This document shows, one piece after another, positions 36,199-48,245 of a stretch of 64,000 nucleotides of DNA (position 1 is its first letter; every line of letters begins with the position of its first letter). The stretch is taken from the NCBI RefSeq assembly GCF_002776525.5, contig NC_045441.1, positions 108,062,401 through 108,126,400 of the forward strand, read 5' to 3'. This DNA is from Piliocolobus tephrosceles. Its lineage: Eukaryota; Chordata; Mammalia; Primates; Cercopithecidae. Under the pieces are notes generated by a model. The model was not told the origin of the DNA. It ran no database searches and saw only the letters and a list, made by a program, of their open reading frames with translations. Made by a program: the position numbers and the translations under genes.

Positions 36199-36249
36199 CA
36201 TATATTACATTTTAATCTTAAAACTAGATTGCATGCATTTAGCCCTTGA
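35827..36249 (+). CDS. ORF0-like antisense reading frame of the L1, running into flanking DNA
   Basis: A 140-residue frame starts at an ATG (35827) and lies antisense in the L1 5' UTR, in the position and direction expected for primate L1 ORF0, which is read from the antisense promoter. The frame stays open without a start for another 45 codons upstream (to 35692). It passes the L1 5' boundary at 36198 and ends at a stop in flanking DNA at 36249, so its last ~17 codons are host sequence. It has no known domain. Translation is not shown, and chance is quite possible because the 5' UTR is GC-rich and stop-poor. Confidence 0.3.
   Translation: MREASWAWDPASQVWDIISWCARLLKAQYWAGSYPIFQVLCVSVPLARKRDSLPPCTSQLRQCLALLQLSLVRLQQLTSTDCPALPSKINPVPQLKMQKSPVFCVALGAGDWSYSYWAILLRPSHILHFNLKTRLHAFSP
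36199..36208. repeat. Target-site duplication of the L1, right copy
   Basis: CATATATTAC, a perfect match to 29980-29989. It marks the exact 5' end of the L1 at 36198. Confidence 0.85.
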
Positions 36250-36431
36250 AGTCGAGTCATTGAATACAAGATATTAAGACCACTAGAACTAGAAGTGTTT
36301 CAGTGAAGGTTGGCTAAACTAGGAAAAGGTTGTTGTTTTTATTTGTGTTTCTACCTTCTTTGAGCCTGGTAGCCCCTAATGCCTATATCTTAAAAGTGAC
36401 TTTGTGTATAATATTGTCTGTGAATTTCTAA

Positions 36432-36527
36432 ATGCAAACTTCCAAATATTTCTGTTTTAAGTTCGCTGTCTTATTCCATTTGTGCTGCTGTAACAAAATA
36501 TTCAAGACTGAATAATATATCAAGAAA
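36432..36527 (+). repeat. Local direct duplication, copy 1
   Basis: About 95 bases are repeated at 36974-37070 with only a few differences. The copy spans a unique flank plus the first ~60 bases of the MaLR LTR present in full at 37011, so it arose by segmental duplication and not by a second LTR insertion. Confidence 0.85.
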
Positions 36528-36973
36528 TTCCATGCACATGGTCTTCAAGGAAATTATAGGATCCTTTAACTTAGAAAACATCTTATACTTCTTTCACATT
36601 TTCCTTAGTTCCTGAGTTCATTGTAGTTATTTAATGAATATTTGTTGATATTATATATAATAAACAATGCTGGGATACAAAGCTCTAAGTGGTGAAAATT
36701 TTCAGAAACATTTTTTGTTGAGGGAGAAGAACACATCACTATCTTAATTTAAAATACGAAGGAAGATCTGATCTTCCAAATTTGTTTTCCTTAAAACTGA
36801 CTTTGATAGTAATTTGATAGTAAAACATAAGAGCCAATGAATCAAAACACGGTGATAGGACAGGAGCTGGTCAAACCTTTACAGGACTGATCTTAAGATT
36901 CAGAAAAGCAGAGAACTCTGTACAAAGTCAACAATTAAAATTCTAAGGATGTAAAATAAGGACATTTTCAGAC
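36528..36973. other. Spacer between the duplicated blocks
   Basis: AT-rich unique sequence with a small tandem repeat (TTTGATAGTAA twice) near 36802-36823. No gene or named repeat. Confidence 0.5.
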
Positions 36974-37070
36974 ATGCAAACTTCCAAATAATTTCTATTT
37001 TAAGTTTGCTGTCTTATTCCATTTGTGCTGCTATAACAAAATATTCAAGACTGAATAATATATCAAGAAA
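36974..37070 (+). repeat. Local direct duplication, copy 2
   Basis: Partner of 36432-36527. It shares the unusual string AAGACTGAATAATATATCAA, which lies inside the LTR and is unlikely to be in the family consensus. The copies are therefore related by descent from one locus. Confidence 0.85.
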
Positions 37071-37409
37071 AGAAATTAATTTTCCTAGAGTTCTGTAGGC
37101 TTGAAAGTCCACAGTCAAGGCACTGACAGGTTTGGTGTTTGGTGAGGTCTACTCTCTGCTTCCAAGATGACAGCTTGATGGCTGTATGGTCCAGAGGGGA
37201 GGAATGCTGTTATCTTCACATAGCAGAATGTGGAAGGGCAAAATTGGCCAAACTCAATCTGACAAGCCTTTTTATAATGGCATTTATCTATTCGTGAAGG
37301 TGGAGCCCTTATGACCTAAGTACCTAAAAGGTCCCATCTCCCAACACTATTGCATTGGAGATTAAGTTTCCAACACATGAATTTTAGGGGACACATTCAG
37401 ATCATAGCA
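37011..37409 (-). mobile_element. MaLR LTR (MST/MLT1 type), solo
   Basis: Antisense solo LTR, about 399 bases, ending near ATCATAGCA on the right. Internal landmarks GGAGATTAAGTTTCCAACAC, CATGAATTTTAGGGGACAC and the CTTATGACCTAAGTACC block fit the MaLR LTR class. The exact subfamily is not certain. Confidence 0.75.
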
Positions 37410-38293
37410 TACCCCTTTCAGATGAATCTTTAGAAGGGTCTTCTATACCCATGAATAAGGCACCCTGTTCTACAAAGGAACAAGAGAACAAGGGGCTAAA
37501 GGAGAGATGACCCAGGATAAAAATAAAACAGACTGCCAAATGGGTTTGATTGTGTATAGAATCACTAAAAAGTATTGGCTACGATTGTTGAAGTGTGTGG
37601 AGATATTTAGATATAGGTTTAAAAATCCAAAAACAAACAAACATTGCAATAAGTAACCCAAATAAAGGAATTTTAAAGTGTCCAAAACATGATTGCATGT
37701 TCACAATTCTGAAACTACTTTATATGTATATCATTGAAAAAATACATACGTTAATTGTAGATGGTAGATAATGGAGGCCAGTTGTCTCACTGTTGGAGAA
37801 AAAACATTACAAATAAGCAAGGGCAAAAGACTATAGTAAACTCTGTGGTGCTGCATTAGACATGGAGATATGAGCAAAAACAAAGGTTCATTCTAATACA
37901 CATGCAGATTTATAGATACAGAAATAATTGTACATGAGTTCATATACATACATATGTTCCCTGCCTATGTATCCTTGAGTGAGCCAAAGAGCAGTGGCAT
38001 TCAGTAGCAATGAGCACACCTACTACCCAGATGTAGGTTTCTAAATACCATATTCTAATAAAAGAAACTAGGGCTTCTTGAAGAAATGGCTGATACTAGA
38101 GACAAATACAAAATATACCTGTAGCAACTTTTAGTGCCAGAAAGTAAAGTAGTCAAAAACTAAAAATAGAGGGACATATTAAAAGGACATAGGAGCCAAC
38201 CTGACAGCCCTTTCAGTGGCAAAAGCTGGAATAATTTGAACAACAAAATAAGTAACTATAGTATTGGTTTACAACCCAAAATATAAATATTTT
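37410..38293. other. Unassigned AT-rich sequence
   Basis: No gene or recognised transposon. A 71-codon minus frame (37470-37685) is AT-driven. Confidence 0.5.
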
Positions 38294-38437
38294 GCTAGGC
38301 ACAGTGGCATATGCCTATAATCTCGGCTGCTTGGGAGTCTGAGGAGGGAGGATCGCTTGAACCCAGGAGCTCAAGACCAGCCTGGGCAACACAGCGAGAC
38401 CGTATTTCAGTTTAGAAAAAAAAGGAGAAAAAAAATT
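38294..38437 (+). mobile_element. FLAM (free left Alu monomer)
   Basis: A single sense left Alu arm, followed directly by an A-rich tail with a small poly-A variation. No right monomer is present, which fits a FLAM rather than a broken Alu. Confidence 0.75.
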
Positions 38438-39592
38438 TTTTTAAATATAATTATGTATGAGTCCATGCTGCTATAAATAAATAAGTAAATAAATAAATGG
38501 TGGAGAAGGCACAAATTTTCCTTACAGAAAAAATCCATTTAAGAAATATAGAAAGAGGGAAGGAAATAGAGAATCACCATTAGTATGCCACAGTAATAAT
38601 TGCTTCAGGCACCGGTAAATGCTAAAATTAGTGGATGAAACTTTAAGGAGAAATGGAAAATTTGCATAGCCCCAAAGTATCTTCTCTTACGTATGCATTA
38701 ATTGCTCTAGTGATTTTAACATATGTCCACAAATTATTTGATACACCTCCCTCCAGGTGGTGGCGCTTAATTCCCCTTCCATTGAGGATGGGCTGAATTT
38801 AATGACTGACTTCTAATAGATTACAGAAAGGGAAAAAATAGTAATTTTTACAGTATAGAAACCTGACAGATCACAGTTAGCATCACCATTAATAAGTCAT
38901 GTTGGACTCATGTTCTCCTTGTTATGATGTGATGAGAACAGCACCTCACCATTGTGGAAAAATGTATTTCCTCAGTATAATTATGAAAAGACATCAAATA
39001 AACATAAATTAAGGAGTATTCTATAAGACGGTTGAGCAGTATTTCCCAAAAGTGTTAAGATCATGAAAAACAAGAAAAACTAAGAAAAGGTAACAAAACA
39101 GAAGAGATTAAGGCCACATGATAAGTAAATGCAATGTGGTACCCTAAATTAGATCCTGAGTGAAAAAGTGACATTAGTGGGAAAACCAATGAAATCTGTA
39201 CACATTTCAGACTTTATTTAGTAGTATTATACCAACATCAATTTCTTAAGTTTGACTATGGTTATGTAAGATATTAACATTAGGGGAAGTTGGGTGAAGG
39301 GTACATGACAACTCTCTATAATACAGAAATTATACTATATTGGAAATTCTTCTGCAAATCTAAAATTATTTCCAAATAAAAAGGTTTTTTAAAGTGTGCA
39401 CAACAGTTGAAATAGAACTTCATTTGGAGGATAGGGGAGAAGAAAGGCATGTAAACAATTAAAATTATCTTATACTTTATGAGAAGTAAATTGTTTTTAA
39501 TAGAAATAGCCGTCTTCACATACTAGTTAGAAATATGATTGTCTCTGGGGAGCAGAATCAGGAAAAGAGGGCAAGTGGCTGTCCTCCCCTGG
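38438..39592. other. Unassigned AT-rich sequence with (TAAA)n
   Basis: A TAAA tandem run lies at about 38474-38499. No gene or named transposon in the rest. Confidence 0.5.
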
Positions 39593-39899
39593 TTTTCTGA
39601 GATGCAATCTCCTTTATTGTCCAGACTAGAGTGCCATGGCACAATCATAGCTGACTGTAACATTAAACTCCTGGGCTCAAGCAGTCTTCCCATCTCAGCT
39701 TTCCCCCAAGTAGCTAGGACTACAGGCATGTACCACCATGCCTGGCAAATTTTGTTATTATTTTTTATCCTTAAAATTTCTTGTAGAGATGGGGTCTTGC
39801 TATGTTTCCCAGGCTAGTCTGAAATTCCTGGCCTCAAGCAATCCTGCCTCGATCTCCTAAAGCAGTGGGATTACAGATGTGAGCCATCATGCCCAGCCT
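39593..39899 (-). mobile_element. AluJ element
   Basis: Diverged full-length antisense Alu. Its left end has no T-run, so the A-tail is lost, and the middle linker is TTATTATTTTTTATCC. Ends at ATCATGCCCAGCC. Confidence 0.85.
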
Positions 39900-39907
39900 A
39901 GAACTGT

Positions 39908-39948
39908 TTTATTATTATTATTATAATTGTTATTATTATTATTATAAA
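39908..39948. repeat. (ATT)n microsatellite
   Basis: Interrupted ATT array adjoining the AluJ. Confidence 0.85.
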
Positions 39949-41519
39949 CTTTTTAGCACAATTTAACTTTTATGACACAGTACATATACTATATTGATTC
40001 AATATTAAAGAAGCAAAGCAATTTTAGCAATAAATAATAATCCAATTGATTCTTAAGAAACCTGCATCAGAGATCATGACAAGAGCCAAGACAAGACATC
40101 GGGTACCATCAGCAGTTACCAGGAGTAAGACCCATAGCCTCCCAACAAACAGCAGTATCTGGTACTGATTTGCACAAATGCACTGTGCTATTTAAAAGCC
40201 TTCTCATATGATGCTGCTAAAGTCAGCTACCCAGAAATGTTTTGAAGTTCATGAAAATCAAAATGTCTTAGAAATATAATAGATCCTTTAAAAGACTGAC
40301 ATTCTGCCTTCTATTACGTAACATGGCTAAGTTCAACAGAGAGCTAGAAGCATAAAAGGCACATCAACTGCTAGCAAAAGGGAGATGAAAGCAAAACAAA
40401 TATCTGGGGTAGGGGGGACGTTTCCTTTAGGAAGACTAGGATTGAGGCCTTTAAGGAAATGACATGCTACAGATTTTGTTGGCATACATTACTAGGAGGG
40501 AGAGGGGACTGTCAAAGCTTTAATCTCAAGGTCATGATTTTTTTTCTTTTTAGCTTTCTATTTTCCTGTCTTCTTGTTTCCAGTCACCATAATCTCCCCA
40601 CCTTCTATCTTCTCCTTCCCTCTTTTTTATTTACAATTTTTCTGTGTTTTTATCTTTCCTAAAAAAGGCCTCTTTTGAAGTGTACATTATATCTCAATGG
40701 CTAACAAGAGGCACTGTTAATAATTGGGACTCTGAGATAATGGAGAACATATACTTAGAATGAGAATAAGAAATCTTTAATTTAGCCACAGTAATATCAT
40801 TTTTCTGACAACATTTTTGATGGCATTTCATTGATTGTTAAACATTATGCAAAGAAGACAACTCGAGGATATTGAGAGTTCTTTAATGTTTAAAAACTTC
40901 TGAGGAAAAAAAATTAGATGTGCTAGTTTTACTACTATTGCTCTATTCCATAATCATTCTGAGTTATGAGGTTCCAAGAACATTTATGAAGATGCAATAG
41001 GTAAGACATTTTGAGAAGTGAAAAGGGGTGATACGTGTTACTGGTTCCTATGCGATACTTCAATTATTTCCCCTATGTTTGTTTTTTTATGTTTCATTGC
41101 TAAATCCATCTGTAAAGAAAGACTGAAGTCTTTGCCTGAAGGAAGGAGTATATGAATATGTAAATAATACTTTAATGTGATGAGATTTTTCTATTTGAAT
41201 ATAAATTTCATAGGCAATGTTATGTTATCCTAAATATCAACACAGCTCAGAACCAGATGATTACATTTTGTTAACTATTTCTAAATTTCATTTGCAACTG
41301 TGTGATTTACTGATAAAGATTAAGACATAAAAAGGTAGTATTTTTATTTAAACAAAGCTAGACATTTTTTTGCCTTGTGTATTTTATTAAGCATAGTTGG
41401 AGATAAAATAGTGGAATTTAAGGACAGCCGGGGGCTTACTACATATGGTCAGTACTGCATAGTTTCTTCTATTTTAAGTTCTTTCTCAAAGTACAATTGA
41501 TCTACTAAGTGTGTGCCTA
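39949..41519. other. Unassigned sequence
   Basis: No gene or repeat that I can name. A pyrimidine-rich patch lies at about 40537-40650. Confidence 0.5.
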
Positions 41520-41524
41520 CTTTC

Positions 41525-41712
41525 TTTTTTTTATGTTTTTAACTGACAGATCAAATTATATGTACTTATTCTGTACAATATGATGCTTTGAGTTATATAT
41601 ACATCATGGAATGACTGAATTTTGCTGATTATCATTTGCATTAGCTCATATAGTTATCATTTTTGTGGTAAGAACATCTAACATTCATTCTCTTAGCAGT
41701 TTGCAAGAATGC
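41525..41712 (+). mobile_element. Old L1 (L1M-type) 3' UTR fragment
   Basis: The order of TTTTTAACTGACAGATCAAA, GTACAATATGATGCTTTGAG and TATCATTTTTGTGGTAAGAA is that of the 3' UTR of old L1 families. Short and non-coding. The orientation call is less certain than the class. Confidence 0.6.
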
Positions 41713-42879
41713 CTACTTTCTTTATCCAAATCAAGAGAGAAGAAATTCCCTTCAGTGTTTTCTGTTAAACAAAAAGTAGTAAATATTATCTTTAAAAAAT
41801 CACTGCACTAACAAGAAAACACACTGGACTATGGGAATTGGGTTAGCACTTATATTCTTTATTTATCAAGAGAGAGTTCATGAAGGTCACTGAGAATTTG
41901 GCCTTGGTAAGGAAAATCATAAATAACATTCAAATGTATTTAATAAAAATAGAAGGTCAGACAAGGATTTTAGCATTGAGAATAAGGCAAAGCAGCAGTG
42001 CAAATGAATAGTAAGAAGCCTGTTTTGAATTACACTGGAAACATTAGCATGGAACAAGAGTAGTACTTTTCAACGTCATACCTCTGTCTGAAAATGATCA
42101 CCCAGTAATGGTGGAAAAGAAACCTGACAGCCCACTTTGTGTTGGCAAAAGCCCGGACAACATAGTAGAGGAAAAGGAATTTAACTTCTTCAAATTTAAA
42201 TGAGAAGGAAGTCAGTGGCTAAAATAACAGAGGTGGATCAGGGCTCAATATATCAACTAGTTCATGCCATTGCTTAACTGAATATAAGCAAATCATTCAA
42301 AGTCAGCCAGCTAGTCTATTTTAAAGCCTCCTATAAAATATGCCTCCTTCTCTCCCATACAATCAGCTTTAGTAAATAGCTGCAGAGCATAAAGGCCTGT
42401 ATATTGAGAAATAATATCTCAAGGTTAAGAGAAAGAAATGCCCTAGATATTATAACCATACCTGATATAACATTGCAAACACTGTAGAGCTTATCACGTG
42501 ATCAATTAGAGAAGGTATTTTCATCTACTTTTATAGAATTAAATACTATTTAATTTGGCTGTTACTTAAAAAATTATCAATTCTGTCACCTTTCCATTGA
42601 ACTCTGAATTTATATATCTAGCTCTATATTTAAATCTCTATTTAGATTTCTAATACTCCTCTTAATATCAGCATGTCAAAAATTAAAAGCCTGCATACCT
42701 TCTTATGCACACACACAAACACACACACGCACACATGCACTCACCCTTACTACAGTCTTGCCAACACACACACAGCTCCTGTAGTCTTGCCATCCTAGTA
42801 AATGCCAACTTTATACTTTGAGCTTATCAGGTAAAAAATCTTGTAGGATTTCTATCAGGAAATACTTTTTACACAATCT
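41713..42879. other. Unassigned sequence with a (CA)n microsatellite
   Basis: A CA dinucleotide array with minor interruptions covers about 42709-42741, and a short second one lies near 42763-42772. No gene. Confidence 0.55.
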
Positions 42880-43437
42880 TTTAGACACAGTCAGAATCCC
42901 GCCACTTCTCATCACCTCAATTACCGGTTTCTCCAAAGCCATGGTCTTCTTTTACATACTCAATTCCAAAAACTTCCTACCTCCTCTTCCCACTTCCAAG
43001 GTAGGGTAGGGCACTTGTTTCCTTCCTTACTGATTATAATCCTAATGCTCTCTTCTAGTTTATTGTCACAAAAGCCTGATGATCCTTTCAAAGTATAATT
43101 CAGATCTTGTCATTTCTCTGCTCAATATCCTTTAATCATTTCTTGCCTCATCCAGAGAGTGTCATTGTATTGGTAGAATCTCCTCTAACCATCTGATACA
43201 AAGTACTCATCTTTCCTTGGCAGACCCTGACCTTTCTACCCTGCCTTATTGTTTTCTCTGATATTTATTACTATCTGACACATTCTATGTTTAATTGTTT
43301 ATATATTTTCTATCTAGGTGTTAGAATCTAAGATCCATGAAGGTAAAGGCAATGTGTATTTTATTTGCTACTGTATTGCAAGCACCTAGAAAAGTACTCA
43401 GCTCAATAAATATTTTTGAATAAATAAATTTATCAAA
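42880..43437 (+). mobile_element. L2 LINE, 3' end
   Basis: Sense L2 3' UTR. Landmarks are the AGATCTTGTCATTTCTCTGC block, the GAATCTAAGATCCATGAAGG block and the terminal CTCAGCTCAATAAATATTTT followed by AATAAATAAAT. Well preserved for its class. Confidence 0.85.
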
Positions 43438-43491
43438 TAACCAATAACAACAAAAACTTTAAAAGGGACTGTAGCTGTAAGTTATCATATG

Positions 43492-43986
43492 ATGAACTCC
43501 CATAGATTGAATTGTGTCCCCCAAATGTGTTCAGGAGTCTTTACAAAAAAAGCTTTATTTACAAATATAGTCATATTCACAGGTACCAGAGGTTAGGACT
43601 TGAACACATTTTGTCAAGACCCTATTTATAAATTATGGTGAGGTTATATTGGATTAGAGTGGGCTTTATTCCAATGATTTGTGTCCTTATAAGAAGAGAT
43701 TCCTTTGGACACAGACACACACAGAGAGAGAATGCAATGTGAAAATGGAGGTAGAGAATGGAGCAATGTGGCCACAAGCCAAGAAATGTCAAGAATTGTC
43801 TATAACCATTAGAAGGTAGAAGAAGCATGGAAGGATCCACCACAAGAGGCTTAAGAGTGATCATGACCTTGGCAACAACTTGATTTTAGACTTCTATCAT
43901 CTATAACTGTGAGACAATAACTTTTCTGTTGTTTTAGACCACCCAGTTGATGGCAATTTGTTATGGCAGCCTTAGAAAACTAACAT
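43492..43986 (+). mobile_element. MLT1-type MaLR LTR, solo
   Basis: Sense LTR of about 495 bases. Landmarks are ATTGAATTGTGTCCCCCAAA near the start, TGTGTCCTTATAAGAAGAGA, the ACAGACACACACAGAGAGAG block, and the end GGCAGCCTTAGAAAACTAAC. No internal region is attached. Confidence 0.85.
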
Positions 43987-45661
43987 ATAAATGTTAGTCT
44001 CTTTTTCATCAACTTCTGGGATATTGGAAGTTTAATAGAATCTTTAAATGGAAGATTTAAAACAAATATACTGAATATGTTTTGTACAGGACAATATTTA
44101 CTATGCTTATCTAACAGTTGTGGTCTCGGGTTTGGATTACCCATTAAACTCATGAGACAAAATGAACTTCACTCAGCCCCTAAGAATAGACTTCACATAT
44201 CCTCCAAGAAAGGACACAGGATGGCCAAACTTGAATGTGCAAGAACAGCAGAATAGAGACTTATGACCCCCAGCTACAGCTACCAAATGTTGAATCTCTC
44301 CAAATTGGGATATGCATAATCATAGGAGGTAAGGTCTAGTGGCCATGGACCACCTCAGCTCAGGGAAGTCATCAGCTCTAGGATCTCATCAGCTTTTCTA
44401 CTTCACTAGACTCAGAATCCTTCCAGAGGTATGGAATCAAATCCCATCTCTGGTGCAGCTAAATACTCATTAATTATAGGTTATTCCTATATAAGTCACT
44501 CAATAAACAGTCTAGGCACTCAAGCACAGGTGTGCTATTCATTATATATGAACCTTAGCAGGATTCATTTATCTTGCATCTGCCACACACTAACATATTT
44601 CTGGTGCTCATATTTCAAGGAGTAGGATTTAAGCAAAGGTCAAATCCTTAGATGTGTTTGAGGATAGAGGAAAGGCAACAGACCAGGCAAATAACATTTC
44701 CTCTCCACAAAGAATAATGTATAGCTCAAAAATAGAATATTTCCAAGAATTGTCTAGATGTATTAATAGAAAACATTTCTTTCACTTGTGCAGCACAGTC
44801 TATCTGTCAAAGCACTTATATCCAACCACATTTGTCCTCAACATTCACTGAGGTGAAATAGAGTACTTGTGATCTTCTTTACTGATTATAGTCCCTTGAA
44901 CGAAAAAAATCAATAGCCTACGAATGGCCTTTCTACTAATCTTCCAATTACAATGTTTAGAAGTCCGCTGATTATGTTTAAAGTCAAATTAGGGATATTT
45001 AGATGTATTCCCAAATATTTGAGAAATGTTTGATAAACCCTATAAAAATAGTATGCTCTTATTATAATCATTTATTGACTCCACTTTGGACATCCATCAT
45101 TAGGATATTGCAGACTTTACTATTATCCATTGCAGTATTGTTGGTGTATTTTCTTACCTAGCTGCAAATGGCTCTCAGAACTAATCTAAGCAATAGAACA
45201 GTCAAATCTGTGAAATTTTTCAGATAACCAAATGGAGTTATTCCATCATGGTAAACTCCATAGTGCAAGGCAACAATTAGGAACCCATGCCAGTTAAATC
45301 ATTCCATAGAAAGATACTAATAATATGAAAATCAAGACCATGTAGAATCTTCAGAGAGGTCATATTCTATTTATTGGAATTTAGTTATTGCTTTTTAATA
45401 CACATATTTTTAAAATTAATTCTTGCCAGCACATTTTGATATAATAAGTTTATTCTATCTACATTTTCCTCTTCTGTAGAAAAAATGTATGTATGCATTT
45501 TTCTTCCTAATCTGAAAGTTTTAAAAATAACTTTCAATAGCACACATTTCCATTAGTATGCATTATTTGTATTTTCAGACAGTCCAAAAGCATTTCTAAT
45601 TCAGTATAATTATTATATGCAATGCAGCAAACACTTTAGTTTGATAAAGCTCTCATTGCCT
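43987..45661. other. Unassigned sequence
   Basis: AT-rich sequence with no recognised gene or repeat. Confidence 0.5.
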
Positions 45662-45800
45662 CCTTTATTAAACAAATATTTATTGAACACTTGCTATATG
45701 CGAAGAATGAGTAAGTACTGAAATGTTTGCAACAAGGATGAATAAAATGTAGTTAATTTCTGGCTCATAATCTGATAGAAAATAAAGCTTAATATGTAAA
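45662..45800 (-). mobile_element. L2 LINE 3' end fragment
   Basis: Antisense L2 terminus: AACAAATATTTATTGAACAC, then a TGCTATATGCGAAGAATGAG segment and ACAAGGATGAATAAAATGTA. Short and diverged. Confidence 0.6.
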
Positions 45801-46404
45801 GGCTTTAAGATGTACAAATTGCCATAGTATCATCATAATGAATTGTTTCAACTATTTTCTGGAGTTTAGCTTTGCAATTTTCAAATGTTTCCTAATCTGA
45901 CATTTTCAACATGGAAAATAAGTATTAGGAAAGTTACTATAAAAATAAAATTCCCTGGTCAATTAAGTTTTAGATCCCAGCATACTATATATTCCAGAGT
46001 ATATGATTCCCTCAACTACTATGAAAAGTATTTCAGTAAAAAAACTGATTTGCCATATTTGTTTTGAACTTATTTGATTTTGGATAATTTTTTCACATTT
46101 TGTCTAGCAAAATCCTAGAGAACTGATGTTTTGCAAAACACAATTCAATATACTCAAATAAATCCTGATGGATTTCTTTGATTTGAAAAGTAAACTTAAA
46201 TCGTGTTATTTCCTAAAATACTTACATGTAAGCTTAATAAATCTGAGTCTTTAATCATTATGTATTTTTCGGAAGATACTTCTCTTGAAGGGTACAACAT
46301 CAGAGATTAAGTTGATGTGTTTTTTCCCCCTTCTCTACCTTTAGTTAGAAAAGGTGCCAAATACTTCATGCTATAGCTGGAGAAAATTACTCTGGAGCAG
46401 AATT
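45801..46404. other. Unassigned AT-rich sequence
   Basis: No recognised feature. Confidence 0.5.
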
Positions 46405-46600
46405 ATTCATTTGTTAACTTCACAAATATTTATCATCCCTTTTTGCATCAGGTTCTGTATTAGGCACTGGAGAAACAAAGAAAAACCAAATGAAAAAGGC
46501 ACCTATACTTGTGAAGTTTCCAAGTGGTAGAGGACAGGCATCTATTCAATCACCACATAGACATATGCATAAATTACAAATACATACCTTGTATGAAGGA
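46405..46600 (-). mobile_element. L2 LINE 3' end fragment
   Basis: Antisense L2: CACAAATATTTATCATCCC, TGTATTAGGCACTGGAGAAA, and the AGTTTCCAAGTGGTAGAGGA block. This is the fourth antisense L2 locus of the window. Confidence 0.65.
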
Positions 46601-48240
46601 AGGCTAACCCTCTTTATTCTGGGAAAAATTGCTTCAGTGCTCTATATAAGGGTAAGGGCAAATCACCTTTATATGATCTTTTCTGCTGTTGGAAGAATAA
46701 TTTTAGTGTCCTCAAGATGATTAAATGTCTAGTTAGCAGGCCCTATTGTCCTGAGAAAATAATGTAGCAAGACCTGTTATTCTTTGAGCAGCTTTGAGAC
46801 ACCTTTGTTGGGTGGCTCTGCAGGACACTGGGCAGAGTTTCTATAGCTGGCCTCTAGAACTAGCCCTGACCACTCATGCCCCAGGGAAGACTGACCAGCA
46901 CACAGCTTGGGAAGCTGTAACTCTGAACTGCAAAACCTGGTAGGCATGAGAACAACACTAGATCCTCAGGCCTCCTAGGTTATGAAGGCCTCTAAACTCA
47001 GCCTAACACTGGTTATTAGCAGAACTGCTGTGAAAGGGCTCTAACCTTCTGATACAAGCTGGAATGAAGTATCAGTTGCCCCCATGGAGTTATAGAATCA
47101 ATCTTCCAAATTTACTTTATCAATGTGAGAGTGACTTCACAGCCTACAAGCCTACCATTTCTGCCAGAGATAATCGGACACCGTGATTTTCTGAACAATG
47201 TTGTTTCTAATACTAAAGTTTAATCTCCAACACTAACACAGTCTTGAATGCCAAGACACAAGCACATGTGTCTCAAATCTCTGTCAACTGAGGCCCATGA
47301 GACAATAGAAGTAAGAATCTGGCATTACCCCTTCTCTAGGGGTAATTTAGAGCCCAGTGGAAGTAAGGAGATGATGGGTTGAGAGGGAATTCATGTCAGG
47401 CTCCTAGCCTATTGGTACAGCATTTCTCTGAATAGCTTGTTATTTTGGAATGGAAACTATAGCAATGTGGGATTTTTTTCTTATCATTTTCTTGTACATA
47501 ATATTTGTCCCATTTTCAATATGACTTTTGTTTTTTATGGCTTGGGATATATGAATTATGATCTTTAGAACAAAAAGGTAAGAGAAAATAGTTTCTGATC
47601 TTCAAAATAGGATATTTTTAGTCTAAAGTAAGACAAGTATATTTAGAACTAAGCTTTATCTAGAAAAAATACTTTAAAAAATATTAGTTTTCACATCTTT
47701 AATATATTGAGCTACAGGCCTGGTGAACTATATCATACAGCTTGACATAGAAATGATCTAGAGTAGGACAGATGCTGCCCCTCCAAGGGATTGCAATGAC
47801 AAAGAAGAAGAGTGATAAGTGAAGCTGCCAGTCTGTGTCCTGATTTCTCTCTAGACCCAGAGTTAGGAGGTGTGTTGGAGGAATTGAGGGACTGAAATGG
47901 CAGTAAGATTGTTCCATGATCCTATTTGGAAATTCAGAAGGAGATTACTTCATACTGCCTTCCACATCCCTAAGGCAGTGTGTGATGAAAAACTTTGAAT
48001 CCATCCTGGCTAGGCAGAAGAAGTCTTGAGCTTACTGCACCTAAGCTTCTGCTGGACTATATGAGGCAACAGTGGAATAACAGATCCATGAATGTTCTGG
48101 ATGAAAGGGGTTCCAGAAGTCATTGAGTTGACACTGAGCCACTGGATCTACCATAGTTGTCACTACTGTGATCATGGTGAGGTGACAAAACATTAAGTGC
48201 TGCAAGGAAGATAGCCTAATCCAGGGACCAAATGAAGGAT
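46601..48240. other. Unassigned, possibly old LTR-element sequence
   Basis: This block is less AT-rich than most of the unique sequence. A 95-codon minus frame (48041-48328) reaches into the MaLR LTR, so it cannot be a gene that predates it. An old ERV-related stretch is possible but unproven. Confidence 0.4.
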
Positions 48241-48245
48241 GAGGC
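48241..48245. repeat. Target-site duplication of the MaLR, left copy
   Basis: GAGGC, identical to 57710-57714. A 5-bp duplication is the size expected for ERVL/MaLR integration. Confidence 0.8.
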
